Origin: Streptomyces bohaiensis
GTDB taxonomy: Bacteria; Actinomycetota; Actinomycetes; Streptomycetales; Streptomycetaceae
Reading direction: 5' to 3'
NCBI RefSeq assembly: GCF_012033785.1
Contig: NZ_JAAVJC010000007.1
Span: forward strand, 1 to 53,014
DNA length: 53,014 bases
The notes below the pieces were generated by a model. That model saw only the letters and a program-made list of their open reading frames with translations, had not been told where the DNA came from and did no database searches. Below are positions 51,935 to 53,014 of this stretch, one piece after another. Each line of letters begins with the position of its first letter. Position 1 is the stretch's first letter. The translations under genes were made by a program, and so were the position numbers.

Positions 51935-53014
51935 TCAGCCCGGTCGACGCGGGCCGCGGCCGTCCAGCAGGTAGCCGGCGGCTCGGTGGTCCTCCGCCCG
52001 GGCGGCGCCGGGGGAGTCGGTGGCGGGGGCCGGGCCGTCCGGCTCGATGGGGCGGCTGCCGACCGGGCCGTGCGATCCCGTGCAGGGCATGCCGGTCGAG
52101 GTGCCGACGACGGTGGACTCGGCCCCGGGTGCGTTTCCGCCGTCGGAGGCGCGGTCGCCGAGGTCACGCCGGTCGGCGCGGTCCTCTTCGGTGGCGGCGC
52201 CATCGAGAGCGGGGCCGGGCGCCGCCGCGGCGTCCACCAGGGTGCCGAGGGTGTCGAGGTGCGCCGCGGCGAGGTCGGCCACCGCGTGCGGGCCGGACAG
52301 GCCGACCGAGCGGGCCGTCTCCGCCGGGGCGGCCTCCGGACCCCGGTCCGCCGCGTCGTCCCCCTCGCCGTCGCCCGCTTCGGTGCCGGTCGCACCGCCC
52401 GGGGTCGTCGCTCCGCCTGGGGCGTCCTGCTCGGGTGAGGTCGCCGCCGGCGGGGCGGGTTCGGTGGGGTGCGCGGTCGGCGGGGCGGTGGTTCCAGGGC
52501 TGCTCGCGGCGGGGGTGACCCGCAGGGCATCGGTGACGGGTCGCAGCCCGGCGGCGTCGGCCACCGGGACGAGGACCGGCGTGAGCAGTCCGGTGGGCGG
52601 CTGTGCCGGCTCCGGCTGTCGCGCCTCGCCCTCGGAGCCGGTCTCTCCGGCACCCGGCGCGGTCGGTGCGCCCGGCGCGGTCGGCTCGCTCGGTTCGCCA
52701 CCGTCGCTCCCGTCCCCTGCGGAGCCCGCGGCCCCGGTCGCCGGGGCGAGACGGTCGGCGACCGGCGAAAGAAACTCACCTACGGGGGCCAGGAGTTCAC
52801 CGAACGGGACGAGCAGTCCGCCGACGGCGCCGGGGACGCCGCCGGGCGCAGCCGCCCGCTCCGGCTGCTGCGCGCCGGAAGCGGAACGGCTTCCTCCGGT
52901 GGTGCCCGTTGCCGGGTGCTGCCCGACCGCGCGCTGCTCGGAACCGGGCGCGGCCGGGGTGGTCCCGTGCTCCGCGCCCCGGGCCCCGCGGGGCTCCGGT
53001 GCACGGTCCGCGCG
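51935..53014 (-). CDS. Pro/Ala/Gly-rich protein, 5' end outside window
   Basis: The frame is open from the right edge to the stop at 51935, at least 359 codons. I recognise no family. The sequence is low complexity, rich in Pro, Ala, Gly, Glu and Thr. A semi-hydrophobic stretch near residue 65 of the visible part (GGLLVPFGELLAPVGEFL) and a second (TPVLVPVADAAGLRPVTDA) form a repeated valine/leucine-proline pattern like that of secreted Streptomyces surface proteins. One Cys occurs near the C-terminus (MPCTGSHGPVG). It precedes the sigma factor by 140 bases on the same strand, so it might be co-transcribed. Strand and reading frame are supported mainly by the long stop-free run, so this is less sure than other genes. 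Confidence 0.6.
   Translation of the reverse strand, partial: RADRAPEPRGARGAEHGTTPAAPGSEQRAVGQHPATGTTGGSRSASGAQQPERAAAPGGVPGAVGGLLVPFGELLAPVGEFLSPVADRLAPATGAAGSAGDGSDGGEPSEPTAPGAPTAPGAGETGSEGEARQPEPAQPPTGLLTPVLVPVADAAGLRPVTDALRVTPAASSPGTTAPPTAHPTEPAPPAATSPEQDAPGGATTPGGATGTEAGDGEGDDAADRGPEAAPAETARSVGLSGPHAVADLAAAHLDTLGTLVDAAAAPGPALDGAATEEDRADRRDLGDRASDGGNAPGAESTVVGTSTGMPCTGSHGPVGSRPIEPDGPAPATDSPGAARAEDHRAAGYLLDGRGPRRPG

Noticed and set aside
50293-52779. 828-codon minus-strand frame spanning the lysA upstream region, the ArgS-related gene and the sigma factor
   Set aside because: Arg/Pro-rich out-of-frame shadow of genes with clear domains.

Overview
This 53 kb window is a very GC-rich chromosome segment from a Streptomyces-like actinomycete. 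The evidence is codon use (frequent GTG starts, one probable TTG start), the polarity proteins Scy and FilP, a NucS mismatch endonuclease, a Rho factor with a long Arg/Asn/Asp/Gly-rich insert, and a gene order that matches what I remember of the conserved core region of Streptomyces coelicolor around SCO5350-SCO5400 (recalled, not checked). Almost everything is conserved core genome. I see no phage, IS element, CRISPR array, tRNA or rRNA gene.

Left part (1-12.3 kb): meaB and an acetyl-CoA acetyltransferase on the minus strand, then on the plus strand methylmalonyl-CoA epimerase, scy and filP (hyphal-tip scaffold proteins), and two tandem paralogous ABC ATPase-permease modules with low-complexity tails. 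Middle-left (12.3-24.3 kb): a small Cys/His protein, a flavin-dependent oxidoreductase, a conserved 130-aa protein, nucS, a large membrane-anchored ATPase with repetitive C-terminal tail, a STAS-domain protein, 3-hydroxybutyryl-CoA dehydrogenase, a PduO-type cobalamin adenosyltransferase, two membrane proteins (one with a GIDE-like domain) and a histidine kinase/response regulator pair. A secreted CBM2-GH18 chitinase (24.5-26.2 kb) follows, preceded by two DasR-type 12-bp elements.

Right part (26.4-53 kb) is entirely minus strand. It holds the F1Fo ATP synthase operon atpIBEFHAGDC followed by a DUF2550 gene, with a Rex-like operator upstream of atpI and hairpins in three intercistronic gaps. 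Next come a TagO/WecA-like phosphoglycosyltransferase, a low-molecular-weight phosphatase homologue without its nucleophilic cysteine, tsaC, prmC, prfA and rpmE (translation and tRNA modification), an LCP-family cell-wall ligase, rho, the threonine genes hom-thrC-thrB, lysA, an apparently N-terminally truncated ArgS-related anticodon-binding protein, an ECF sigma factor, and a Pro/Ala-rich reading frame that runs off the right edge.

Functionally the window combines polar growth (scy, filP), C3/C4 acyl-CoA and B12-dependent metabolism (meaB, mce, thiolase, hydroxyacyl-CoA dehydrogenase, adenosyltransferase), energy conservation, aspartate-family amino acids and cell-wall polymer assembly. I found no obvious new defence or mobile system. 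The most interesting signals are the Rex-like site on the atp operon, the Cys-less phosphatase, the membrane ATPase with an Arg in its P-loop and a repeat tail, the Q/P-rich extension on one of two duplicated ABC permeases, the structured rho leader, and the truncated ArgS-like gene.
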